Origin: DASTOB01 sp035720425
Lineage (GTDB): Bacteria > Chloroflexota > Limnocylindria > Limnocylindrales > CSP1-4
Reading direction: 5' to 3'
Assembly (NCBI GenBank): GCA_035720425.1
Contig: DASTOB010000061.1
Coordinates: 1 to 64,000, forward strand
Length of the DNA: 64,000 nucleotides
Under the pieces are notes generated by a model. It was not told the origin of the DNA. It did not search any database and saw only the letters and a program-made list of their open reading frames with translations. Both the position numbers and the translations under genes were made by a program. This document shows positions 36,287 through 43,809 of the stretch, piece by piece; within the stretch, counting starts at the first letter, position 1, and every line of letters starts with the position of its first letter.

Positions 36287-37309
36287 GTGCACGACGTCGC
36301 GGTTCGCATTCTTCACCCCCCGCCGTCGCCGCGGGCCGGCGAACTCGAGCGGCTGCTCGTCGATGCCCGCCGCGACAACGCGGAGCGCCAGGCCTCCGGG
36401 TTCGCCCGGGCCGGGGCGAGCGACGTCCGGATCGAGGGGGACGCCGACGACGTCCCGTTCGGCGCGCGCCTCCGGGCGATCGTGGCGCAGATCGGTCGCC
36501 GCGGGCTCGTGCTGCTCGGGTCCGGCGCCGTGCCGCTCGCTCGGCCCGCTGACCGGCGCGCCTTGGTAACGGCTGCGGCAGCCGACGGGTCGACCGTCCT
36601 CGCCAACAACCGCTACTCGGCGGACATCGTCGCGATCCCGCGGCCGTGGGACCTCGACGGGATCCCGGACCTCGCGACCGACAACGGGCTGCCGCGCTGG
36701 CTCGAGGAGGTCGCCGGCCGGCCGGTCGCCGACCTTCGGCGACGCTGGCGTCTCGCGGTCGACCTCGATTCGCCGCTCGATGCCGCGCTGATCGGCCGGC
36801 CGGTGGCGACCGCGTCCACCGTCCTCGCCCGCCTCGACGCCGTCGCGGCCGTCGCCAGGGACGCGACGGCCGAGCTCGTCGTGGCAGGTCGCACGAGCGC
36901 GGCAACGCTCACATGGATGGAGACGGCGGCGCGGGCCCGCGTCCGCGCGCTCGTCGAGGAGCGCGGGCTCAGGACCCGCCGGACGGACCAACGACCGGCG
37001 CGATCCGTCCTCGGGCTGCTGCTCGACCGAGCCGGACCGGACGGGCTGGGAGCGGTGCTCGCGGAGCTCGGTGACGCCGCCCTCGTCGATACACGGGTGC
37101 TCCTCGCGCATCGCTGCGGGGCGGACGAGCGATCCTGGCCCGCCCCGGAGGACCGGTTCGCGTCCGACCTCCTGCTCGCGGACCGCGTGCGCGACCCGTG
37201 GCTGCGTGCGCTCACGGCCTCCGCCGTCGCGGCTCCGATCCCGGTCGTCCTCGGCGGCCACACCCTCGTGGGTCCGGGCGTCCGGTACGCGTTGCGGTCC
37301 CCGGCGTGA
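36287..37309 (+). CDS. conserved-looking protein of unknown function
   Basis: 340 residues from GTG 36287. An alpha/beta N-terminal half: VHDVAVRILHPPPSPR, RRGLVLLGSGAVPLA, VLANNRYSADIVAI and LAVDLDSPLDAAL. The last resembles the D-I-D-T-P-x-D element of MobA/CofC nucleotidyltransferases, but no nucleotide-binding GGxSxRxG loop is present, so I do not assign that function. The C-terminal half is helical and ends VVLGGHTLVGPGVRYAL. No signal or membrane segment. The stop overlaps the MidA start (GTGA), so the two are co-translated. Confidence 0.55.
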   Translation: MHDVAVRILHPPPSPRAGELERLLVDARRDNAERQASGFARAGASDVRIEGDADDVPFGARLRAIVAQIGRRGLVLLGSGAVPLARPADRRALVTAAAADGSTVLANNRYSADIVAIPRPWDLDGIPDLATDNGLPRWLEEVAGRPVADLRRRWRLAVDLDSPLDAALIGRPVATASTVLARLDAVAAVARDATAELVVAGRTSAATLTWMETAARARVRALVEERGLRTRRTDQRPARSVLGLLLDRAGPDGLGAVLAELGDAALVDTRVLLAHRCGADERSWPAPEDRFASDLLLADRVRDPWLRALTASAVAAPIPVVLGGHTLVGPGVRYALRSPA

Positions 37310-38511
37310 ACGGCAACGGCGCCAGCCTGGGGCTGCGACGCGTTCCGCCGCCAGACCTCGATGCGGTCGGGAGTGACGCCGTCCTCGAGGAGCGGATTCG
37401 CGCGGAGATCGCGGCGAGCGGCCCGATCACGTTCGCCCACTACATGGAGATCGCCCAGTACGACCCCGAGCGCGGCTACTACCGGGTGGCCGACGCCCGG
37501 CCGGGACGGGGCGGCGACTTCCTGACCGCACCGGAGGCGCATCCGATCTTCGGCCACGCCGTGTCGCGCCAGATCCACGACGTGTGGCAGCGGCTCGGCG
37601 AGCCGGATCCGTTCGTCGTTCGGGAGTACGGGGCCGGCGCCGGGGCGCTCGCGGCAGCCGTGCTCGACGGGCTCGCGGCCGACGGTTCCGGATTAGGCGG
37701 CCGCCTGCGCTACCGCGCCGTCGAAGTCGATCGGCGGCGGCTCGACGAGCTCACGGCGCGCCTGGCCGCGACCGGGCACGCGGCCGCCTTCGAGCCGGAT
37801 GACGGCGCGCCGATCACGGGCGTCGTCGTCGCCAACGAGGTCCTCGACGCACTGCCGTTCCATCGGGTCGTCGCGCGCGGCGGACGCCTGCGCGAGGTGC
37901 GCGTCGGGATCGGCCCGTCTGGCCGGCTGGAGGACGTGGAGGGTGACCCCTCGACGCCGGCTCTCGAGGCCCGACTCGATGACGAGGGGATCCGTCTCGC
38001 GGACGATCAGCAGGCGGAGATCTGCCTCGCGCTGGATTCGTGGGTCGCGACGGCCGCCTCCGGGCTCGCGCGCGGCCTGCTCCTCCTCATCGACTACGGG
38101 CACCCGGCAGCGGAGCTGTACGACGGGCGCCGGCGCCCGCACGGAACGCTCGCCGCCTACGTCCGTCACACGGTCCACGAGGACCCGTACCGCCACGTCG
38201 GCCGCCAGGACCTCACCGCCCACGTCGACGTGACCGCCGTCGAGCGCGCGGCGGCGCGAGCCGGCCTCGACCGGCTCGGCGTGACGACGCAGGGCGAATT
38301 CCTCGCCTCGCTCGATGCCGGCGAGCTGCTCGTCGCGCTCGGCCAGGCGACGGGGACGACGGTGCCGGACTACCTGACCGCCCGCTCGGCCCTCGCACGG
38401 ATGATCGATCCGGCCGCCATGGGCCGCTTCCGGGTCATGCTGTTCGGGCGGGGCCTGGACGTCCGGCCGCCGCTCCGCGGGCTCACGGTCAGGGTTCGCC
38501 GTGGCACGTGA
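37306..38511 (+). CDS. SAM-dependent methyltransferase, MidA/NDUFAF7 family
   Basis: 401 residues from GTG 37306. Family hallmarks: ITFAHYMEIAQYDPERGYY at the N-terminus, REYGAGAGALAAAVLDGL (SAM-binding glycine loop), VVANEVLDALPFHRV and LLIDYGHPAAELY. NDUFAF7 dimethylates a conserved Arg of the complex I 49-kDa subunit (NuoD homologue) during assembly in mitochondria. Here the gene lies directly upstream of the complex I operon, which supports a similar role. NuoD keeps the Arg in LHRGVEKL (Arg86). A strong hairpin separates it from nuoA, so co-regulation is not certain. Confidence 0.82.
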   Translation: MNGNGASLGLRRVPPPDLDAVGSDAVLEERIRAEIAASGPITFAHYMEIAQYDPERGYYRVADARPGRGGDFLTAPEAHPIFGHAVSRQIHDVWQRLGEPDPFVVREYGAGAGALAAAVLDGLAADGSGLGGRLRYRAVEVDRRRLDELTARLAATGHAAAFEPDDGAPITGVVVANEVLDALPFHRVVARGGRLREVRVGIGPSGRLEDVEGDPSTPALEARLDDEGIRLADDQQAEICLALDSWVATAASGLARGLLLLIDYGHPAAELYDGRRRPHGTLAAYVRHTVHEDPYRHVGRQDLTAHVDVTAVERAAARAGLDRLGVTTQGEFLASLDAGELLVALGQATGTTVPDYLTARSALARMIDPAAMGRFRVMLFGRGLDVRPPLRGLTVRVRRGT

Positions 38512-38604
38512 CGCGGGATGCGCGTTCCGGGTACGGCATTCTGCCTATTGCCGCGCGACGATCCCGGCGCGCACGCTCCGAGGTGCCGGTTACGGCGCAC
38601 CGCC

Positions 38605-38653
38605 GGGGAGCGGATCGTGATCCTGCACGCGCGCTCGGCGCGATCCGCTCCCC
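38605..38653 (+). terminator. long hairpin between the MidA-like gene and nuoA
   Basis: GGGGAGCGGATCG (38605-38617) and CGATCCGCTCCCC (38641-38653) form a perfect 13-base-pair stem with a 23-base loop. A likely terminator for the upstream genes. The gap 38512-38831 has no certain gene; it holds this stem, a palindrome and the nuo promoter. Confidence 0.6.
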
Positions 38654-38659
38654 GACCCT

Positions 38660-38683
38660 CGTCACGATCGAAGGCTCGTGACG
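38660..38683. promoter_or_regulatory. palindrome upstream of the nuo promoter
   Basis: CGTCACGA and TCGTGACG, perfect 8-base inverted repeats separated by 8 bases, centred about 40 bases upstream of the -10 box. Position and symmetry fit a dimeric regulator site. It does not match the Rex or CRP consensus. Confidence 0.5.
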
Positions 38684-38711
38684 CGCGCGCCGTACGTGCG
38701 GGTCCCCCTGC

Positions 38712-38717
38712 TAGAAT
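38712..38717 (+). promoter_or_regulatory. nuo operon -10 box (TAGAAT)
   Basis: TAGAAT preceded by CTG. No good -35 is visible, so the palindrome at 38660-38683 may mark an activator-dependent promoter. The leader to nuoA is about 108 bases. Confidence 0.5.
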
Positions 38718-38727
38718 GACCACGCGG

Positions 38728-38835
38728 ATGGGGACCATTCGAACTGCCCGCCGCCCACCCCAGGGGAAGTCCGATCCACCGTTCCGTGAGCGCCGCCGCA
38801 GGGGCCGGCGAGCGCCTTCAGTGAGGCTCGCGTGA
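38728..38835 (+). CDS. possible 35-residue Arg-rich leader peptide
   Basis: An ATG 10 bases after the TAGAAT box opens a 35-codon frame with about a third Arg (MGTIRTARRPPQGKSDPPF at the start, RERRRRGRR in the middle). Its TGA overlaps the nuoA GTG as GTGA, the same coupling used elsewhere in the operon. It may be a coupling leader. GC-rich DNA readily gives Arg-rich frames, so this is tentative. Confidence 0.3.
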   Translation: MGTIRTARRPPQGKSDPPFRERRRRGRRAPSVRLA

Positions 38836-39188
38836 CCGGCATCTGGTACGTCGTCGGGTTCGCCGTCGCCGGCGTGTCGTTCGTCTTTCTGACGATCGGC
38901 GCGGCGTGGCTCATCTCGCATCGCAACCGGGGCGACGTCCACAAGGGCCTGCCGTACGAGTCCGGCATTGACACATTCGGCGACACGCACGGGCGGTTCG
39001 GCCTGTCGTTCTACATCTACGCGCTGCTGTTCGTCGCCTTCGACATCGAAGTGATCTTCCTCTACCTTTGGGCCATCGTGTTCCGCGATCTCCTGCTCGG
39101 CGGGTTCATCAGCATGCTCATCTTCGTCGTCGTCCTCCTATTCGGGCTGTTCTACGCCTGGCGGAAGGGGGTGCTGTCGTGGGACTGA
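38832..39188 (+). CDS. nuoA: NADH-quinone oxidoreductase subunit A
   Basis: 118 residues from GTG 38832. Three membrane helices; contributes to the quinone-side junction of complex I. The conserved loop YESGIDTFGDTHGRFGLSFY and FDIEVIFLYLWA are present, with the Glu/Asp cluster expected near the E-channel. First gene of the operon. It overlaps nuoB by 10 bases. Confidence 0.95.
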   Translation: MTGIWYVVGFAVAGVSFVFLTIGAAWLISHRNRGDVHKGLPYESGIDTFGDTHGRFGLSFYIYALLFVAFDIEVIFLYLWAIVFRDLLLGGFISMLIFVVVLLFGLFYAWRKGVLSWD

Positions 39189-39874
39189 AGCCGGACGCCA
39201 CGACCGCCGTCGTGACGACCGGGTCGACCGACGTCGTCGAGGCCATCGAGGTACCGAATGCCCTGTGGCAGCCGTCGGATCCGGCGGCCTACGGTGGCGG
39301 GCAGCCGACCGACATCACGCACCTCCGGGAGCTCGCTGAGGGCGACGCCCTGCGCCGTGACAACGCCCGCTGGTCCGGCGCGCTCGAGATCATCCCGACC
39401 AAGGCGGACTACGTCCTCGACCTGATCCGTGCCAACAGCCTGTGGCCGCTCCTGTCCGGCCTGGCCTGCTGCGCCTTCGAGATGATGTCGAGCGCGACGA
39501 GCAAGAACGACATCGATCGGTGGGGGATGTTCCCGTTCCGGGCCAGCCCACGCCAGGCGGACGTGCTCATCGTCGCAGGCACGCTCACGACGAAGATGGC
39601 CGGGCCGCTCGTCCGGCTGTGGGAGCAGATGCCGGAGCCCAAGTGGTGCGTGGCGATGGGCGACTGCACGTGCTCCGGCGGCCGCTACAAGCGGAGCTAC
39701 TCGACGGTCGAGGGCATCGATCGGGTCATGCCGGTCGACGTCTACGTGCCGGGCTGCCCGCCGCGGCCGGAGGGCCTCATCTACGGGATGATGAAGCTCC
39801 AGCAGCTCGTCAAGGACCGCCGCGGACACTGGCCGGAGCGGGCGATCGGACCGACGGTTCCCGAGGACGTCTGA
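39179..39874 (+). CDS. nuoB: NADH-quinone oxidoreductase subunit B (N2 cluster)
   Basis: 231 residues from GTG 39179, overlapping nuoA. Carries the terminal [4Fe-4S] cluster N2 that reduces quinone. All four ligands are present: Cys97-Cys98 in GLACCAFEMM, Cys163 in AMGDCTCSGG and Cys193 in VPGCPPRPEGL, with canonical spacing. The first 65 residues are an extension not found in most NuoB; it is polar and might contact neighbouring subunits. The core is intact, so quinone reduction is expected to work. Confidence 0.96.
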   Translation: MGLKPDATTAVVTTGSTDVVEAIEVPNALWQPSDPAAYGGGQPTDITHLRELAEGDALRRDNARWSGALEIIPTKADYVLDLIRANSLWPLLSGLACCAFEMMSSATSKNDIDRWGMFPFRASPRQADVLIVAGTLTTKMAGPLVRLWEQMPEPKWCVAMGDCTCSGGRYKRSYSTVEGIDRVMPVDVYVPGCPPRPEGLIYGMMKLQQLVKDRRGHWPERAIGPTVPEDV

Positions 39875-40423
39875 GTGGACAAGGCCCTGGCCCGCCGGCT
39901 CGAGGCGCGCTTCGGTTCGACCCTGGCGGGCCCCGTCCGGCAGCGCCACGACGAGACCGAGATCCGGATCGCCGCGAGCGAGGTCCCGGAGGTCATGCGC
40001 GCGCTCCATGACGAGCCGGAGTTCGGGTTCGAGCTCCTCGCGGACCTGGCCGGCGTCGACACCGGCGAGGTCATGCAGGTCGTCTATCACCTGTGGAGCG
40101 CGACGAGCCCGGACTGGCTGCGGGTCATCGCCGACGGCCTGCCGCGCGAGGCGCCGCGTGCGCCGTCCGTGACCTTCCTGTGGAAGGGCGCGGAGTGGCT
40201 CGAGCGCGAGGCGTATGACATGTTCGGGATCACGTTCGAGGGCAACCGGGATCTGCGGCGCATCTTCATGCCGCCTGACTACACCTCCTTTCCGCTGCGC
40301 AAGGACTTCTACCTGGCGGACGATGCAGCGCGTTCGCCCGGCGCGGGCGTGCGCCACATGGAACGCACGCACGAGCCCGCCAATACCCCGGGCGCCGAGC
40401 GCACCCGGCGGGTCAGGACGTGA
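39875..40423 (+). CDS. nuoC: NADH-quinone oxidoreductase subunit C
   Basis: 182 residues from GTG 39875, directly after the nuoB stop. Hydrophilic subunit of the connecting module. Conserved EREAYDMFGITFEGNRDLRR and LRKDFYL near the C-terminus. A tail of about 30 polar residues follows. NuoC and NuoD are separate genes, unlike the fused form in enterobacteria. Confidence 0.94.
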   Translation: MDKALARRLEARFGSTLAGPVRQRHDETEIRIAASEVPEVMRALHDEPEFGFELLADLAGVDTGEVMQVVYHLWSATSPDWLRVIADGLPREAPRAPSVTFLWKGAEWLEREAYDMFGITFEGNRDLRRIFMPPDYTSFPLRKDFYLADDAARSPGAGVRHMERTHEPANTPGAERTRRVRT

Positions 40424-40436
40424 GCGACCAGCGGCG

Positions 40437-41657
40437 ATGACGACCGAGTCGCGCCACGCGTCCGCCGATGACCCGCGCGTCCTGCTCGACGAGCAGGTCG
40501 GCGTGTTCGAGCCGGTCCCGCCATACCCGCCGCGCACAGAACGCGAGGCGGAGTTCTACACGCTGCGCGACGGCGAGATGTTCATCAACATCGGGCCGCA
40601 CCATCCGTCCACCCACGGCGTCCTGCGGGTGGTGATGAAGATCGACGGCGAGAACGTCGTCGATCTCGATCCCGTCCTCGGCTACCTCCATCGCGGCGTC
40701 GAAAAGCTGTGCGAGAACGCGGACTTCCATCACACGATCGCGTACATGGATCCGCTCGAATACATCGCCTCGCTGTTCTGCGAGTGGCCGGCGGTCATGG
40801 CCTACGAGAAGCTGCTCGACGTGGGGGTGCCGCGGCGGGCGGAGTACATCCGGGTCCTGACCGGTGAGCTGAACCGGATCTCGAGCCATGCGCTCGCGAT
40901 GGGCTTCCATGCCCTCGACCTCGGCGGGCTGACCCCGATCCTCTACTCGTTCATCGAGCGCGACGAGATCGTCGAAATGCTCGCCTCGATCACCGGCCAG
41001 CGGATGCTCTTCAACTACTTTCGGATCGGCGGCGTCAACGGCGACCTCAACCACGACTTCATGAGTCGCCTCGGGACGTGGATGAGCCGCGCGACGACCC
41101 AGATCGAGGCCAACACGGGACTGCTCAACGAGAACGAGATCTTCGTCCGGCGCAACCGCGGGCTCGGGACGATTGACCCCCAGACCGCGCTGCGGATGTG
41201 CTGGACCGGCCCGAACCTCCGCGCGACCGGCATCCCGTTCGACATCCGGCGAGCCCACCCGTACTCGGTCTACCCGGAGCTCGACTTCGACATCCCGACC
41301 CGGTCGGAAGGCGACGCGCTGGCCCGCTACCTGCTCCGCATCGACGAGATCAAGCAGAGCCTGCGGATCATCGACCAGTGCCTCCACGAGATGCCGGACG
41401 GTCCGATCATGGCCAAGCTGCCGCGCCTGCTCCGGCCCCGGCCGGGCCGGGCCTTCGCCGCGGTCGAGGGACCGCGCGGTGAGTACGCGATCTACGCCGT
41501 GAGCGACGGGACGGACCAGCCGTTCCGCTTCCGCATCCACGACCCGAGCTTCCTCCACCTGCAGTCGTTCAACCTGCTCATGGAGGGTCGCCTCATCGCC
41601 GACTGGATGGCGATCAACGCGAGCCTCGACCCGATCATGGGCGGCGTCGACAAATGA
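40437..41657 (+). CDS. nuoD: NADH-quinone oxidoreductase subunit D
   Basis: 406 residues. Forms the quinone cavity with NuoB. Conserved: FINIGPHHPSTHGVLRVV (quinone-binding His), LGYLHRGVEKL (Arg86, the probable target of MidA-type methylation), FNYFRIGGVNGDL, and the C-terminal DPIMGGVDK. The usual PYxDRxDY segment reads AYMDPLEYIAS, changing the Arg and Asp next to the quinone Tyr. Starts 13 bases after nuoC; the stop overlaps a 46-codon frame leading to nuoH. Confidence 0.95.
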   Translation: MTTESRHASADDPRVLLDEQVGVFEPVPPYPPRTEREAEFYTLRDGEMFINIGPHHPSTHGVLRVVMKIDGENVVDLDPVLGYLHRGVEKLCENADFHHTIAYMDPLEYIASLFCEWPAVMAYEKLLDVGVPRRAEYIRVLTGELNRISSHALAMGFHALDLGGLTPILYSFIERDEIVEMLASITGQRMLFNYFRIGGVNGDLNHDFMSRLGTWMSRATTQIEANTGLLNENEIFVRRNRGLGTIDPQTALRMCWTGPNLRATGIPFDIRRAHPYSVYPELDFDIPTRSEGDALARYLLRIDEIKQSLRIIDQCLHEMPDGPIMAKLPRLLRPRPGRAFAAVEGPRGEYAIYAVSDGTDQPFRFRIHDPSFLHLQSFNLLMEGRLIADWMAINASLDPIMGGVDK

Positions 41658-41794
41658 CGGCCGCGCTGGGACGGCCGACGCCCGCGTTGCCGACTGCGCG
41701 GGTGCGCTCACGTAGCGTGGGCTACGCTCGCTTCCCTGCTCGTCGGCGCCTTGGCCTCGGCTCGTCCGAGCGCGGCCACGGGATGCTCGCATGA
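41654..41794 (+). CDS. possible 46-residue bridging ORF between nuoD and nuoH
   Basis: ATG 41654 overlaps the nuoD stop (ATGA) and its own TGA overlaps the nuoH ATG (ATGA at 41791-41794), so this frame exactly fills the only large gap in the operon. The product is basic (Arg-rich) with no recognised domain. The DNA also holds two hairpins: CCCGCG/CGCGGG at 41681-41702 and CGTAGC-GTGG-GCTACG at 41711-41726. It may be a coupling peptide or relic of lost genes. Confidence 0.3.
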   Translation: MTAALGRPTPALPTARVRSRSVGYARFPARRRLGLGSSERGHGMLA

Positions 41795-43143
41795 CCGTCG
41801 TGGCGCGGACCTGGAATCGGTTGACCCTTCCCGGGAAGATCGTGTTCACGGTCGTGCCGGTGCTCGTCGTCCTGACGGTCGCCGCGGTGGTGGCGATCGC
41901 GCTCGTCGGCGAGGCGGTCCTCGAGATCCTCGGCGCGAACCTGCCGATCGTCCGCTTCGTCGTCGCGGCGACGGCGATCCTGCTCATGACGATCCCGACG
42001 GCGTTCCTCATCATCTACATGGAGATGAAGGGCATCGCCCTCATGAACCTGCGGATCGGGCCAGACCGGGTCGGGCCGTTCGGTTCCCTCCTGTCGGTCA
42101 TCCACGGGCTCAAGGTCCTCATGAAGGAGGACTTCACCCCGACCGGCGCCGACTCGACGATCTTCACCCTCGCCCCGGTGGTCGTCTACCTGTCGGCCGT
42201 CATGGCCCTGCTCGTCATCCCGTTCGGGCCTGGCCTGTTCGGCGTCGACATGAACATCGCCCTGCTCTACTTCTTCGCCGTCGGCGGGCTGACCGTCGTG
42301 GGCCTGCTCATGGGCGGATGGTCGAGCTTCAACAAGTACTCGCTGCTCGGCGGTCTCCGCTCCGCGGCCCAGATCATCAGCTATGAGATCCCGCTCACCC
42401 TGTCGGTCGTCGGCGTCCTCCTGCTGGCGGGCACGATGAGCCTCAACCAGCTCGTCCAGAACCAGGCCGGCTGGTTCACCGATTGGTACATCTGGCAGCA
42501 GCCGCTCGGCGCGCTCATCTTCTTCATCGCCGCCACGGCCGAGGCGAACCGGACCCCGTTCGACCTGACCGAGGCGGACTCCGAGATCGTGGCCGGCTTC
42601 GCGACCGAGTACTCCGGGATGCGCTTCGGCTTCTTCTTCTTCGCCGAGTACGTGAATGTGTTCATCGTCTCGGCGCTCATGGTCACGCTCTTCTTCGGTG
42701 GCTGGAACGCGCCGTTCCCGTTCCCGGCCACGAGTCTCGCGCTCGACCCGGCATCACTCGGGATCGGCCTGCTCATCCTCATCGCCGTCGTGCCGGTCGT
42801 CGCCACGCTCGTCTTCGCGGCCCCGTTCTGGCTGCTCCGCCCGGCCTGGCCGGCGTGGTACGGGCTCGTCATCGGGTTCGTCCTGTTCAACCTCGTCGCC
42901 GTCGCCGCCGTCGTCGGCTGGGCGTACATCAGCTTCGACTGGGTGGCCGGCCTCGCCTGGTTCCTGGTCAAGACGTACTTCTTCGTGTTCGTCTTCGTGT
43001 GGATGCGCGGGACGCTGCCGCGAGTCCGGATCGACCAGCTCATGAATTTCGCCTGGAAGTGGCTCATGGAGCTCGCCTTCATCAACATCTTCATCACGGC
43101 CGGGGCCATCCTCGTGATCGACGCCCTGAGGTCCGGGTCGTGA
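41791..43143 (+). CDS. nuoH: NADH-quinone oxidoreductase subunit H
   Basis: 450 residues, about nine membrane helices, one more hydrophobic segment at the N-terminus than usual. Links the quinone site to the proton pumps. The quinone-loop motif is recognisable though altered (YMEMKGIALMNLRIGPDRVG for the usual E-R-x ... R-x-G-P-N-R-x-G), as are ANRTPFDLTEADSEIVAGF and GMRFGFFFFAEYVN. The stop overlaps the next start (GTGA at 43140). Confidence 0.94.
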   Translation: MTVVARTWNRLTLPGKIVFTVVPVLVVLTVAAVVAIALVGEAVLEILGANLPIVRFVVAATAILLMTIPTAFLIIYMEMKGIALMNLRIGPDRVGPFGSLLSVIHGLKVLMKEDFTPTGADSTIFTLAPVVVYLSAVMALLVIPFGPGLFGVDMNIALLYFFAVGGLTVVGLLMGGWSSFNKYSLLGGLRSAAQIISYEIPLTLSVVGVLLLAGTMSLNQLVQNQAGWFTDWYIWQQPLGALIFFIAATAEANRTPFDLTEADSEIVAGFATEYSGMRFGFFFFAEYVNVFIVSALMVTLFFGGWNAPFPFPATSLALDPASLGIGLLILIAVVPVVATLVFAAPFWLLRPAWPAWYGLVIGFVLFNLVAVAAVVGWAYISFDWVAGLAWFLVKTYFFVFVFVWMRGTLPRVRIDQLMNFAWKWLMELAFINIFITAGAILVIDALRSGS

Positions 43144-43796
43144 GCTTCGTCCCGGGCATCGGCCTCGTGAAGGGCATGGCCCTGACCCTGCGCCGGTTCT
43201 TCGAGCCGAAGGTGACGGTCCGCTACCCGGAGGTCCAGGCGGACATCCCGCCGAAGTTCCGCGGCCGCCTCCAGCTGCTGTATGACGAGTACGGCACGAT
43301 CAAGTGCGAGACGTGCTTCCAGTGCGCCCAGGCCTGCCCGATCGAGTGCATCGACATGGGCGGCATCGACACGAAGGGTCGCTACCACGTCCACTGGGGC
43401 GCCCCGGAGACGTACGGCGAGCGGCGCGAGGAATCGGCCCTCCGACGCTCCGGCAGGCCCGTTCCGGATCCCGCCTACGCCCACTTCGAGCCGATCGACC
43501 TCGGGCCGGTCGACGCCGTCCTCGACGAGTACGACCACGATCCGGCGCACATGCTCGCGATCCTCGAGGGAACGCAGGCCGCCTACGGCTACCTGCCGGT
43601 CGCGGCGCTCAAGCGGATCAGCCACCGAACTGGCGCGTGGTACGCGACGATCTACGGGACCGCGACGTACTACCGGCACCTCCGGTTCGAGGCACCCGGT
43701 GACGCGCTCGCGGTGGCCGATGCGGCGGCGCGCCGGCCCGGCGACGCCGCCTACCTCGACGCGCTGACGACGGCGATCGGGCGGCGGGTCCAGTGA
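43140..43796 (+). CDS. chimeric NuoI (first half) - NuoE (remnant) subunit
   Basis: 218 residues from GTG 43140. Residues 1-75 match the N-terminal half of NuoI: GLVKGMALTLRRFFEPKVTV, then one ferredoxin motif CETCFQCAQACPIECI (Cys56, 59, 62, 66). The second NuoI motif is missing. Residues about 135-190 match the N-terminal helical part of NuoE (MLAILEGTQAAYGYLP, TGAWYATIYGTATYYRHL), but the thioredoxin-like part with its four [2Fe-2S] Cys is absent. The frame is continuous, so this is not a frameshift. It probably holds cluster N6a and a docking element for NuoF. No close known parallel comes to mind. Confidence 0.75.
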   Translation: MSFVPGIGLVKGMALTLRRFFEPKVTVRYPEVQADIPPKFRGRLQLLYDEYGTIKCETCFQCAQACPIECIDMGGIDTKGRYHVHWGAPETYGERREESALRRSGRPVPDPAYAHFEPIDLGPVDAVLDEYDHDPAHMLAILEGTQAAYGYLPVAALKRISHRTGAWYATIYGTATYYRHLRFEAPGDALAVADAAARRPGDAAYLDALTTAIGRRVQ

Positions 43797-43809
43797 CGAC
43801 GGTGACCCG

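Noticed and set aside
36287..37309. CofC/MobA-type nucleotidyltransferase
   Set aside because: A D-L-D-S-P segment resembles the family, but the N-terminal nucleotide-binding signature is missing, so no function was assigned.
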